Part shown: one piece after another, positions 25,522 through 34,019 of the stretch
Layout of the letters: each line of letters begins with the position of its first letter
Numbering within the stretch: the first letter of the stretch is position 1
NCBI GenBank assembly: GCA_043808585.1
Contig: JAZDES010000063.1
Location: 1-47,126 of the forward strand
DNA: 47,126 nucleotides
Source: CAYVMN01 sp043808585
GTDB lineage: Bacteria; Desulfobacterota; DSM-4660; Desulfatiglandales; Desulfatiglandaceae
Reading direction: 5' to 3'
Notes under the pieces: generated by a model
What the model was told of the DNA's origin: nothing
Seen by the model: the letters and a program-made list of their open reading frames with translations, nothing else
Database searches by the model: none
Translations under genes and position numbers: made by a program

Positions 25522-25822
25522 TAGTTTAATGCTTTGAAAACAGTGATGAGTCGCATGACCGACCGCGAGGGTCTTTTTTCCAAAGGACGTAAAGGACGGC
25601 ATCACTTCAAAGAACGGCAGTGAGGTCTTTAAACTCGTCACGGAACAGCCCCATAGGAGGATGTCCCTATGAAGAAACCTCTCCCCTGCCTGGCAGAACC
25701 TGTATTTAAAGGTAAGGGGGCGTGCCACAGGCTGTGAAGAATTTGGTTAACGTCCTTTGGAAAAAAGACCCTCACGGTCTGTCATCTTACTCCTCAGTGT
25801 TTTCAAAGCGCTAAAGTATTGC
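25518..25822 (+). mobile_element. IS66-type MITE, copy B (complete)
   Basis: A complete 305 bp element. The left terminal repeat (25518-25590) and right terminal repeat (25750-25822) are each 73 bp and agree at 62 of 73 positions when one is reversed, by my hand alignment. Both ends read GTAATA or GCAATA followed by CTTTGAAAAC. Each repeat contains an inward-facing hairpin with a T run (GACCGCGAGGGTCTTTTTT). The 159 bp core has the palindrome CTGCCTGGCAG and a CATAGG/CCTATG stem. No target duplication is visible here. It lies between ortB and frdA and could end ortAB transcription. Confidence 0.85.
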
Positions 25823-25866
25823 AAAAATCAATCAAAGCCGGTTTAAGAAATGTGAGCAAAATGGAA

Positions 25867-25885
25867 AATCAACAATCATCAATCC
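25867..25885. repeat. Dispersed 19 bp motif, variant copy
   Basis: Reverse complement GGATTGATGATTGTTGATT differs in two places from an identical 19-mer found at 7619-7637 and 37325-37343. It lies just before the frdA start. Confidence 0.35.
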
Positions 25886-25903
25886 AAAGGGGAGTGATCT
25901 CGA

Positions 25904-27743
25904 TTGGAAACTGAACTTACTGATCTTCTGTGTATTGGTGCTGGGCTGGCCGGTGAGCGCGTGGCCATTGAGGCGGCATCTAGCGGCTTCAAGGCCGTCT
26001 GCCTGAGCATAGTTCCCCCAAGGCGCTCCCATTCATCTGCTGCCCAGGGGGGGGATGCAGGCCTCCCTGGGGAACTGTGCCATGGGGGCCGGGGACAACC
26101 AGGATATCCATTTTGAGGATACGGTGAAAGGGTCAGACTGGGGATGTGACCAGGAGGTGGCAAGACTCTTTGTGGATACCGCACCCAAGGCAGTGCGTGA
26201 GATGGCCTTCTGGGGGATTCCGTGGAATCGTGTGGTACCTGGTAAATCCACCTTTTTTAAGGGAGGGAAGCAATTCGAGAAGGTGGAGGCCAAGGAGAAT
26301 GAAGGCCTGATCACCGCAAGGGACTTTGGCGGGACAGCCAAGTGGAGGACCTGTTATACCTCTGACGGGACCGGGCATACGCTTCTCTACACCATGGACA
26401 ATAAGGTGGTGGAACTGGGAGTAACGGTCCATGACCGGATGGAGGCCATATCACTGATCCATGACGGCGAGACCTGCATGGGCGCTGTGGCCAGATGCCT
26501 GAAGACGGGGAAACTGAAGGCCTATCTGGCCAAGGTAACCCTTATCGCAACAGGGGGCTACGGCAAGATCCATAGCGAGAGCACCAATGCCATCATCAAT
26601 GATGGGGCAGGGGCCATCATCGCCCTCGATACGGGGATAGTGCCCGTGGGGAATCCGGAGGCGGTCCAGTTTCACCCGACAGGGATCGTTCCTACCAACA
26701 TACTGGTGACCGAAGGGTGCAGAGGGGATGGTGGTACCCTTCTGGATGTGAATGAAAAGCGCTTTATGCCCGAGTATGAACCGAACAAGGCGGAGCTGGC
26801 ATCCAGGGATGTGGTCTCTCGCTGGATGGTGCACCATATACGCAAGGGATTTGGGGTAAAGAGCCCCTATGGGGATCACCTTTGGCTGGACATTCGGCAT
26901 TTGGGGGCCAAGCACATCAAGACCAAGCTGAGGGAAGTGGAAGAGATCTGCAACAATTTTCTCGGCATCGATCCGATCACCCAGCTGATACCTGTCCGGC
27001 CCGCCCAGCATTACAGCATGGGAGGGGTTAGGACCGACAAGGACGGGGCAGCGTACGGGCTTAGGGGACTTTTTTCAGCAGGGGAGGCCGCGTGCTGGGA
27101 CATGCACGGGTTTAACCGGCTGGGAGGCAATTCCCTTGCAGAAACGGTGGTGGCCGGCAGGATAGTGGGAGAAAAAATTGTGGCATTTTTGAAGGGATAT
27201 GATGTGCAATTCAAGACCGCCACTGTGAGAGAGGCGTTGGAGCGGGACCAGGAACTTATTGGAAAACTGATCTCCGGGAAGAATGGAAATGAAAGCGCCT
27301 TTGCCGTCCGAAATGCCATGCAGGATGAGATGATGGAGCGGGTCGGCATCTTCAGAAATGGAAAAGATCTGGAGAAGGCGGTCGGGAATCTCCAAACCAT
27401 TTATGAACGTTCCAAGCGAGTTGGGCTTCACTCTAATGGGATCGGGGCTAACCCCGAGTTGGCCCTTGCCCTCCGGATCCAGGGGATGTTACGACTGGCA
27501 ATCTGCGTTGCCTATGCAGCCCTCCAGCGAACGGAGAGCCGCGGGTGCCACGCCCGGGAGGATTACGAGGCCAGGAATGACCGGGATTGGCTTAATCGCA
27601 CGCTGGCAACCTGGAAAGAGGGTGATGATTTGCCCACTCTCAACTACGAGCCCGCCTCCATAGTTATGGAGATTCCGCCGGGCGATCGAGGATATGGGTC
27701 CTCTAAGATCATAACCCGCGAGGGTGAGACGATAGGAGAATAA
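25904..27743 (+). CDS. frdA: Fumarate reductase flavoprotein subunit FrdA (Wolinella type), frameshifted
   Basis: Catalytic FAD subunit interconverting fumarate and succinate. The N-terminus from TTG 25904 gives IGAGLAGERVAIEAA and the covalent-FAD motif RSHSSAAQGG, with histidine at residue 43, the same number as in Wolinella FrdA. Directly after GG the frame breaks in a run of eight G (26047-26054). The next frame, open from 26055 to 27743 (562 residues), continues exactly as expected with MQASLGN, DTVKGSDWGCDQ, AVQFHPTGIVP, LTEGCRGDGG, QHYSMGGVRTD and HGFNRLGGNSLAE. Removing one G restores a protein of about 612 residues. It may be a sequencing error, phase variation or real inactivation. 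No cytochrome b (frdC) gene is upstream; a MITE is. Confidence 0.9.
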
Positions 27744-27744
27744 C

Positions 27745-28485
27745 ATGGGAAGGCAGTTGAAATTCCATATATTTCGATATAACCCTGAGGATCCGAACTC
27801 CGAACCCCACACCGACGATTTTCGGCTGGAAGAGACAGAGAGTATGACCCTTTTTATAGCCCTTAACCGCATCCGGGAGGAACAGGACCCTTCGCTCCAG
27901 TTTGATTTTTGCTGCCGGGCTGGGATCTGCGGCTCCTGTGGTATGGTGATCAACGGGAGGCCGGGACTGGCCTGCAAGACCCTGACAAGGGATCTGCCCG
28001 ATGAGATCACCCTGATGCCCCTTCCTGTTTTCCGGTTGATAGGGGACCTGTCTGTGGATACGGGCACCTGGTTTCGTTCCATGAACGAGAAGGTAGGCTC
28101 ATGGATTCATACTGATAAGGAATTTGAGCCTGATGCCCAAGAGGAGAGGATGGATAATGCCCTTGCCGAAGAGATCTATGAGCTTGAGCGATGTGTTGAG
28201 TGTGGTTCCTGTGTGGCGGCATGCGGGACGGCCAATATGAGGGAAGATTTTGTGGGGGCCGTGGCCCTGAACCGTATAGCCCGCTTTATGCTTGATCCTA
28301 GGGACAAGCGCCGAGAAATGGAATATTTCCAGGTGATAGGCACGGACGAAGGGGTCTTCGGGTGTATGGGTCTCCTTGCCTGTGAGGACGTATGCCCAAA
28401 GGATCTTCCCTTACAGGACCAGCTGGGCATCCTCCGTCGAAAGATGGGATGGAGCGCCATAAAGAGCCTTTTCAGGATCAAATAG
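27745..28485 (+). CDS. frdB: Fumarate reductase iron-sulfur subunit FrdB
   Basis: Electron-transfer subunit with three clusters. The [2Fe-2S] ligands are C57, C62, C65 and C77 in CCRAGICGSCG...LACKT; the second group is C150, C153, C156, C160 (CVECGSCVAACG), and the third C207, C213, C217 (CMGLLACEDVCPKDLPL). The ACGTANMREDFVGAVALNRIARF region matches epsilonproteobacterial FrdB more than E. coli SdhB. At 246 residues it is normal length and intact. It starts two bases after the frdA stop, so the pair is translated together if frdA is restored. Confidence 0.95.
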   Translation: MGRQLKFHIFRYNPEDPNSEPHTDDFRLEETESMTLFIALNRIREEQDPSLQFDFCCRAGICGSCGMVINGRPGLACKTLTRDLPDEITLMPLPVFRLIGDLSVDTGTWFRSMNEKVGSWIHTDKEFEPDAQEERMDNALAEEIYELERCVECGSCVAACGTANMREDFVGAVALNRIARFMLDPRDKRREMEYFQVIGTDEGVFGCMGLLACEDVCPKDLPLQDQLGILRRKMGWSAIKSLFRIK

Positions 28486-28533
28486 TAGGATCATTCTCTG
28501 CCTCCGGGCCGTTTCTTGCAGAGCTACCTCACA

Positions 28534-28559
28534 TGCCTCCGTGTGTTAACGCACAGGCA
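28534..28559 (+). repeat. Stem-loop after frdB
   Basis: TGCCT..GTGTG pairs with CGCAC AGGCA around a TTAA loop, about 50 bp after the frdB stop. It has no T tract, so it is more likely an mRNA stabilising hairpin or a rho-dependent end than an intrinsic terminator. The rest of 28486-28718 holds no gene. Confidence 0.4.
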
Positions 28560-28718
28560 GGTCAGATCCCTACAAGAGAAAAGACGTAAGTCAACTACCG
28601 TCGCCTGTGGAGGTAGTGTGACGAGATCTTCATCAGGGTTAGATAGCAAAAAATTTTTCCCCTACCGCAGCCAAAGGCAGTGGTTTAAGCCGATCAATCA
28701 AACCTCTGACGAACTCCA

Positions 28719-30224
28719 ATGGGCCGTACATTTCGTCAAGATATTTTGAATCCAAACCATTTTACCATAACCATGGAGCTGGTTCCAGGGGAGCAATCGA
28801 AGGGGCGCTCTGTGGACACGGTGATGGCCATAGCCGCCGATGCCCTTGCCGATGGTAGGGTTTCGGCCGTGACCATCACGGATAATCCAGGCGGGCACCC
28901 CTCATTGAGCCCGGATGTCTTGGGTAATAAAATCCTCAGGCAAGGGATGGATGTCATTGTGCACTTTGCCTGCAGGGATCAAAACCGCGTCGGTCTTGAA
29001 AGCAGGGCACTTCAACTGGGGCTCTTGGGGATTAAGAATATCCTCGCATTGACGGGGGATTTCTCTGGAGAGGGATTTGCCGGGCAAGGTGCCCCGGTCT
29101 TCGACCTGGATTCTGTCACCCTCCTGACCATGCTAAAAATGATGGACGAGGGGACGCTGGCTCGAGAAGACAGGGAAGAATTTTTTACAGGCTGTGCCGT
29201 TTCCCCCTTTAAGCGGACCGAGCCGGAATGTGTCGGCCAGTACCTTAAACTGCGAAAAAAGGTCCAGGCCAAGGTCTGTTTCGTCATCACCCAGGTGGGT
29301 TATGATGCCCGGAAGTTTCACGAGCTCACCTGTGTACAGCGGGACTGGAACATGGAGATCCCAACCCTCGGATCCGTTTACGTGCTAGCACCCGGGGCTG
29401 CACGCGTCATGGCAGATGGCAGGATCCCTGGAGTTGTGGTGACAAAGAAATTGTTGGGGATTGTGGAAAGGGAATGGGAGGATAAGAAGAAGGGACACGC
29501 CGCGGCGATTGAACGCTCGGCGCGGCTGGCGGTTATCCTCAAGGGCCTAGGATATCGAGGAGTTCATTTCAGCGGAATTCACAAGAGTTTTGGGACGTTG
29601 TCGCGCATCCTGGATCGCATGCAGGAGATTGAAGACGGTTGGGAGGAGTTCTTGCCCGAATTTGATTTCCCCCAGAAGAATGGATTCTACTTGTACCAAA
29701 GGGACCCAGACACAGGGCTATGCAGCAGTGATTTTGCCCCCAGAAGAAGTAGGGCAGCCAACTGGGAAAAGGCCCTTTTTCAGTTTTACCGCGGGATGCA
29801 TCATGCCTTTTTCCGGCATAGTGCCCCATTTGCCTCCCAGTACCAGGTCATCTCCTCTTGGCTGGAAAAGGGCCGATTTGGGGATTCCGTAGTGAGGATC
29901 CTGGAGACCATCCCTAAGAAGGTCATGCTTTCATGCCAGCAGTGTGGCGATTGCGGCATTCAACATACGGGGTTTCTGTGTCCTGAGTCACACTGCCCGA
30001 AACACACAAGAAACGGGCCATGTGGCGGGAGTAAAGACGGGATGTGTGAGGTGCATACCGATAGACACTGTCTCTGGTACAGGGCCTATCTGAGGTGGGC
30101 CTCGATCAACCGACCCGACAGGGTGATTGAAGATTTTGTCCCTCCCCGCATGTGGGAATTAAACCATACCTCCTCCTGGCTCAACTTCCATCTTGGAAGG
30201 GATCATCAAGGGGGCCATCATTGA
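28719..30224 (+). CDS. metF: Methylenetetrahydrofolate reductase: MetF domain fused to a MetV-type cysteine-rich domain
   Basis: A 501-residue fusion. Residues 1 to about 290 are a MetF flavoprotein barrel (MELVPGE, AVTITDNPGG, LGIKNILALTGD, AKVCFVITQVGYDARKF), which reduces methylene-THF to methyl-THF. From about residue 300 to the end is the MTHFR_C/MetV-type domain with about nine cysteines in CQQCGDCGIQ, GFLCPESHCPKHTRNGPCGG and DGMCEV, which in acetogens occurs as a separate zinc or iron-sulfur protein. A TGA in frame four codons upstream fixes the start at ATG 28719, which has no good ribosome site. The 3' end overlaps gspE by 7 bp, in convergent orientation. Confidence 0.88.
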   Translation: MGRTFRQDILNPNHFTITMELVPGEQSKGRSVDTVMAIAADALADGRVSAVTITDNPGGHPSLSPDVLGNKILRQGMDVIVHFACRDQNRVGLESRALQLGLLGIKNILALTGDFSGEGFAGQGAPVFDLDSVTLLTMLKMMDEGTLAREDREEFFTGCAVSPFKRTEPECVGQYLKLRKKVQAKVCFVITQVGYDARKFHELTCVQRDWNMEIPTLGSVYVLAPGAARVMADGRIPGVVVTKKLLGIVEREWEDKKKGHAAAIERSARLAVILKGLGYRGVHFSGIHKSFGTLSRILDRMQEIEDGWEEFLPEFDFPQKNGFYLYQRDPDTGLCSSDFAPRRSRAANWEKALFQFYRGMHHAFFRHSAPFASQYQVISSWLEKGRFGDSVVRILETIPKKVMLSCQQCGDCGIQHTGFLCPESHCPKHTRNGPCGGSKDGMCEVHTDRHCLWYRAYLRWASINRPDRVIEDFVPPRMWELNHTSSWLNFHLGRDHQGGHH

Positions 30225-31924
30225 TAGGTTACCCGAAATACCTCTTCAACCGTTGTAATTCCTTTCAACACCTTTTGTGCCCCATCCTGGCGTAGGCTTA
30301 TCATACCCGTTTCGATTGCCCTTCGTTTAATGGCATTTGCATCGGAGGTCTTCAATATTAGATCCTTGAGGGCATCGTCAAGGATCATCAATTCGAATAT
30401 CCCTGTCCTTCCCCTGAAACCCGTATTGAGGCATGAGGGGCACCCTCTGCCCCGGTAGACATTCTTGCCCGCAGACATCTGGGGATTAATCCCTATATCC
30501 CGCAAGGACCCCTCATCAGGAGTGTATTGCTCTTTACAGCTGTTACAAACCACGCGGACTAGTCTCTGGGCCAATATGGCGATGGCCGAAGAGGTGACCA
30601 GAAAGGGCTCTATTCCCATATGGATGAGGCGCGTTACGGCACCGGCCGCATCATTGGTATGCAGGGTGGAAAAGACCAAGTGGCCGGTTAGTGCGGAATG
30701 AGTGGCGATTTGAGCGGTCTCCAGATCCCTTATCTCGCCCACAAGGATCACGTCGGGATCCTGGCGTACGATGGAACGTAATCCGTTGGCAAAGGTCAGG
30801 TCAATCTTGGGGTTTACCTGGATTTGGCCGATCCCTTCGATCTGATACTCGATGGGGTCTTCTATGGTGATAATGTTGATGTCCGTACTGTTGATGGTGG
30901 ATAGTGCGGCGTAAAGGGTGGTAGTCTTCCCGCTCCCCGTGGGACCCGTGACCAGGATAATGCCATGCGGAGATCGGATGAGTCTGTCGAATCTCCCCAA
31001 CTGATGCTCAGGCATACCCAGCTCTGAGACCCTGCGTAAAATGTTGGTCTTGTCAAGGAGCCTCAAGACTACCCGTTCACCAAATGCGGTGGGAATGGTT
31101 GAGACACGAATATCAATATCCTTGTCACCGATTCTTATCTCGATACGCCCGTCCTGCGGAAGCCTTTTCTCGGCAATGTTCATCTTAGCCATGATTTTGA
31201 TTCGAGAGGTGAGCGTTGACTGGATGCCTTTAGGGGGCGACAGCATATCGTAAAGGATTCCATCAACACGATACCGAATCTTGACTTTGTTTTGAGAAGG
31301 TTCGATGTGGATATCGCTCGCCCGGCCCTTCACGGCCTGGGACAGCATCAGGTTGACCAGCTTTATGATGGGGGCATCACTTGTGTCGTCAAGGAGATCA
31401 CCCGTCTTTTCAATTTCAGAGATGATGAGATGGGTATCTTCCTCATGCATGTCTTGTATGACCTGTTCAGCAGAGTCGCGGTTCATGTCATAGACAAGAT
31501 TGATGACCGAGGCTATGGCCGAATGGGGCGCAAGCACGACCTGTCTATTTCCGAGTCCTAAGAGAGATTGCAGGTCATCCAAGGGTTGAAAGAGGAGCGG
31601 GTCGTTGGTTGCCACATATGCACCATCTGGGGTAATTATCGGGACCATCTTGTATTTCTTGAGAAACTGGATAGGAACTTCCCGCGCAAACTCCGTCTTT
31701 AGGTCTTCCAGGGGCAGGGTTGGCCTAAAAGGGAGACCAAACTGTATGCTGAGGGCCTTTAATAGATCTGACTCGGAGATCGCCTTTCTACGGATCAATA
31801 TTTCACCGATTCGTCCCCCCCTTTCTTCCTGGAATCTTAAGGCCTCCTGGAGGGTTTCTTCGGAGAGGTCGAAAGTCTCGACCAATATTTCGCCAATAAA
31901 CTTCACTTTATCCTTGCTTATCAT
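30218..31924 (-). CDS. gspE: Type II secretion ATPase GspE
   Basis: Cytoplasmic hexameric ATPase that powers pseudopilus assembly. An N1 MshEN-type domain is followed by the Walker A GPTGSGKTT (327-335), the Asp box IITIEDPIEY, Walker B DVILVGEIRD (391-400) and the His box HLVFSTLHTND. The tetracysteine zinc module is C460/C463 and C495/C498. At 568 residues it is full length. It is the last gene of the minus-strand operon and its start overlaps the gspD stop region by 17 bp, so the two are translationally coupled. Confidence 0.96.
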   Translation of the reverse strand: MISKDKVKFIGEILVETFDLSEETLQEALRFQEERGGRIGEILIRRKAISESDLLKALSIQFGLPFRPTLPLEDLKTEFAREVPIQFLKKYKMVPIITPDGAYVATNDPLLFQPLDDLQSLLGLGNRQVVLAPHSAIASVINLVYDMNRDSAEQVIQDMHEEDTHLIISEIEKTGDLLDDTSDAPIIKLVNLMLSQAVKGRASDIHIEPSQNKVKIRYRVDGILYDMLSPPKGIQSTLTSRIKIMAKMNIAEKRLPQDGRIEIRIGDKDIDIRVSTIPTAFGERVVLRLLDKTNILRRVSELGMPEHQLGRFDRLIRSPHGIILVTGPTGSGKTTTLYAALSTINSTDINIITIEDPIEYQIEGIGQIQVNPKIDLTFANGLRSIVRQDPDVILVGEIRDLETAQIATHSALTGHLVFSTLHTNDAAGAVTRLIHMGIEPFLVTSSAIAILAQRLVRVVCNSCKEQYTPDEGSLRDIGINPQMSAGKNVYRGRGCPSCLNTGFRGRTGIFELMILDDALKDLILKTSDANAIKRRAIETGMISLRQDGAQKVLKGITTVEEVFRVTYQ

Positions 31925-34007
31925 CTTTTTGCCGAGGCTTCTTGTACATCTTTATGACCCCCTCCTTTATCCTCTCGATCTGGTCCTTTTTCTCATGGTA
32001 CACCTTTTTCGCCTCAACTGGATTCTCTATGATATGTGGTGTCAGAAATACAAAGAGGTTGGTCTTTTTTGAACTCTTTATGGTGGATCTGAACAGCCAT
32101 CCGAGTCCCGGGATGTCACCGAGGCATGGCACCTTGGTCTCCACGACCGACGTGTCATCGTCAATCAGGCCGCCTATGACCACTGTATTGCTGTCTTTTA
32201 CAATAACGGTCGTCTGGGCCTTACGCTTGAAGGTCTCCGGACGGTCTGTCTCAGAGGTCGGGATTAATCGGGTCACCTCCTGAAATATGTTGAGGCGGAC
32301 AAGGCGTTCCTGGCTTATCTGCGGTGTAATTTTTAGGGTGACTCCCACGTCTTTGTATTCGTAAGTTGTGTAATCCAATCTGGCCTCGGTGGTCTCCTGT
32401 CGTGTGATATACGGCACATTCCTACCCACCATAATCTCGGCCTCCTGGTTGTCGGTAGTCAGGACCTGTGGTGTTGACAGGATATGAACGTCCCTATCCT
32501 TTTGGAGGGCGCTCACAACTGCCGCCAGGTTCGGAAACTGAATGCCACCGATCTCGATGAACGGACCAATAACTCCTAAGGCAAATCCAGTAGGAAACGT
32601 GGGGGGGCTTGTCACGAGGTTTCCGTAATTGAATCCGCCAAAGGCCGCTCCGTCCTTTCCTTCGTAAGTGAACTTCTTCCCGGCCACCCACTCCACCCCC
32701 AGCTGAAAGTCCTTGTCCACATTCACTTCCATAATTAGGGCCTCGATGTAAACCATCATCCGTGGAATATCGAGCTTTTTGATGACTTCTTCTAATACAA
32801 GGTAGTCGTCCTTCTTGGCCGTAATCACTAGTGAATTGGTGGCCTTGTCGGCCACAATCCGTGTCTCTTTCGAAATAACCGGGGGCTTTCCTTTTTCCCC
32901 GGGCTTTGCTTGTTCTGAGGGAAGGGATATCAGGACCTTTGTAAGCTCTTCGGCATTGGCGTGTTGCAGATAATAGACGCGGATATCTCCTTCGCCCTTC
33001 GGGGTTTCCTTATCCAGCAGATCTATGAGCTGTTTAACCTTTGCGGTATCGTCTTCAGATGCCAGCAGAATCAGGACGTTGGTCCTGTCATCGGGAACGA
33101 TCTTTATGATGGGGGGGGGAGCGGCGCCTTTCTTGATGCTTTTTCCTGTCGTTTGAAAGACCATGCTCAGAGAATTAGCCATAACAGAGGCGGTTCCGTG
33201 TTTTAGGGGGACAACCGTTATTTCCTCTCCAACACCCTCAACATCAATAGCCTTTGTAATATGAAGCAGCCGGTTGATATTTGAAAGCACGTCCGTGACA
33301 ATCAACATGCGGGTGGGGGGATAGGAGACAATTATACTGCTCTTGGAAATGAGAGGGGTAAAGAGTTTTTGCAGCTCATCGGGTTCAGCATACTTAAGGG
33401 GTATCAACTGAGTAACCACCTTGTCTTCCGGGCTGACGGCGTCCTCGCGTAAGCGGGTCTCGATGCTTTTGGATCGAGCCTCCAGGCCGGGTACGATCTT
33501 TATGACACGTCCTGATGGAACCGTAGTGAAGCCATTCACCTCAAGTACGGATTCAAAGACCTTGTATGCCTCCTTTACAGAGATCTTGGTAGGGGAAATA
33601 ATCGTTACTTTCCCCCTGACCCCGCTGTCGATTACGAAATTTTTGCCGGTCAGTTCGCTGATAAATTTGATAAAGATCCCTATATCCACATTATCGAAGT
33701 CAATGGTAACATACCGGTTATCGTCCTCTCCGGGTTTGGAATCTCCTTTGGCCTTGGTAGCTGATTCTTCCTGAACGGACCCCTCCTTTGTGTCTTTTGT
33801 TGGGCTTGGAGGGGTCAGTTTTTTCAAAATGACGGCATCTCCCTCGGGCCGAGGCGCGTCGCGTCTCGGCACTTCTTGTTCTATTGCAGGCGCGGCAGGA
33901 GAAACATCCTCCTCTCCTGCAATACGGGCCCCGTGGACCCAGTAATCCGTTGAAAATAGTCCTACCCCCAGGCACAAAAAGTAGAAGAGATATTTTTTTC
34001 TTATCAC
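31908..34007 (-). CDS. gspD: Type II secretion secretin GspD
   Basis: Outer-membrane channel. A signal peptide (YLFYFLCLGVGLFSTDYWVHG) leads to a proline- and charge-rich linker, then the N0 domain (VTIDFDNVDIGIFIKFISE), N1-N3 domains (for example VIPLKYAEPDELQ-like TQLIPLKYAEPDELQKL) and the C-terminal secretin core with VGRNVPYITRQET, DVGVTLKITPQI and VVIGGLIDDDTS. The 699 residues fit the family. It is 12 bp downstream of the GspA-like gene. A run of nine C (coding strand; G at 33111-33119) encodes PPP and is in frame, a potential slippage site. Confidence 0.96.
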   Translation of the reverse strand: MIRKKYLFYFLCLGVGLFSTDYWVHGARIAGEEDVSPAAPAIEQEVPRRDAPRPEGDAVILKKLTPPSPTKDTKEGSVQEESATKAKGDSKPGEDDNRYVTIDFDNVDIGIFIKFISELTGKNFVIDSGVRGKVTIISPTKISVKEAYKVFESVLEVNGFTTVPSGRVIKIVPGLEARSKSIETRLREDAVSPEDKVVTQLIPLKYAEPDELQKLFTPLISKSSIIVSYPPTRMLIVTDVLSNINRLLHITKAIDVEGVGEEITVVPLKHGTASVMANSLSMVFQTTGKSIKKGAAPPPIIKIVPDDRTNVLILLASEDDTAKVKQLIDLLDKETPKGEGDIRVYYLQHANAEELTKVLISLPSEQAKPGEKGKPPVISKETRIVADKATNSLVITAKKDDYLVLEEVIKKLDIPRMMVYIEALIMEVNVDKDFQLGVEWVAGKKFTYEGKDGAAFGGFNYGNLVTSPPTFPTGFALGVIGPFIEIGGIQFPNLAAVVSALQKDRDVHILSTPQVLTTDNQEAEIMVGRNVPYITRQETTEARLDYTTYEYKDVGVTLKITPQISQERLVRLNIFQEVTRLIPTSETDRPETFKRKAQTTVIVKDSNTVVIGGLIDDDTSVVETKVPCLGDIPGLGWLFRSTIKSSKKTNLFVFLTPHIIENPVEAKKVYHEKKDQIERIKEGVIKMYKKPRQKDDKQG

Positions 34008-34019
34008 TCCATTACTCCC

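Noticed and set aside
25459..25728. Minus-strand frame of 89 codons across copy B and the ortB end
   Set aside because: It is MITE core translation plus antisense of ortB; no ribosome site. The conserved part is discussed as a finding.
27489..28082. Minus-strand frame of 197 codons opposite frdA/frdB
   Set aside because: Antisense shadow across two real genes.
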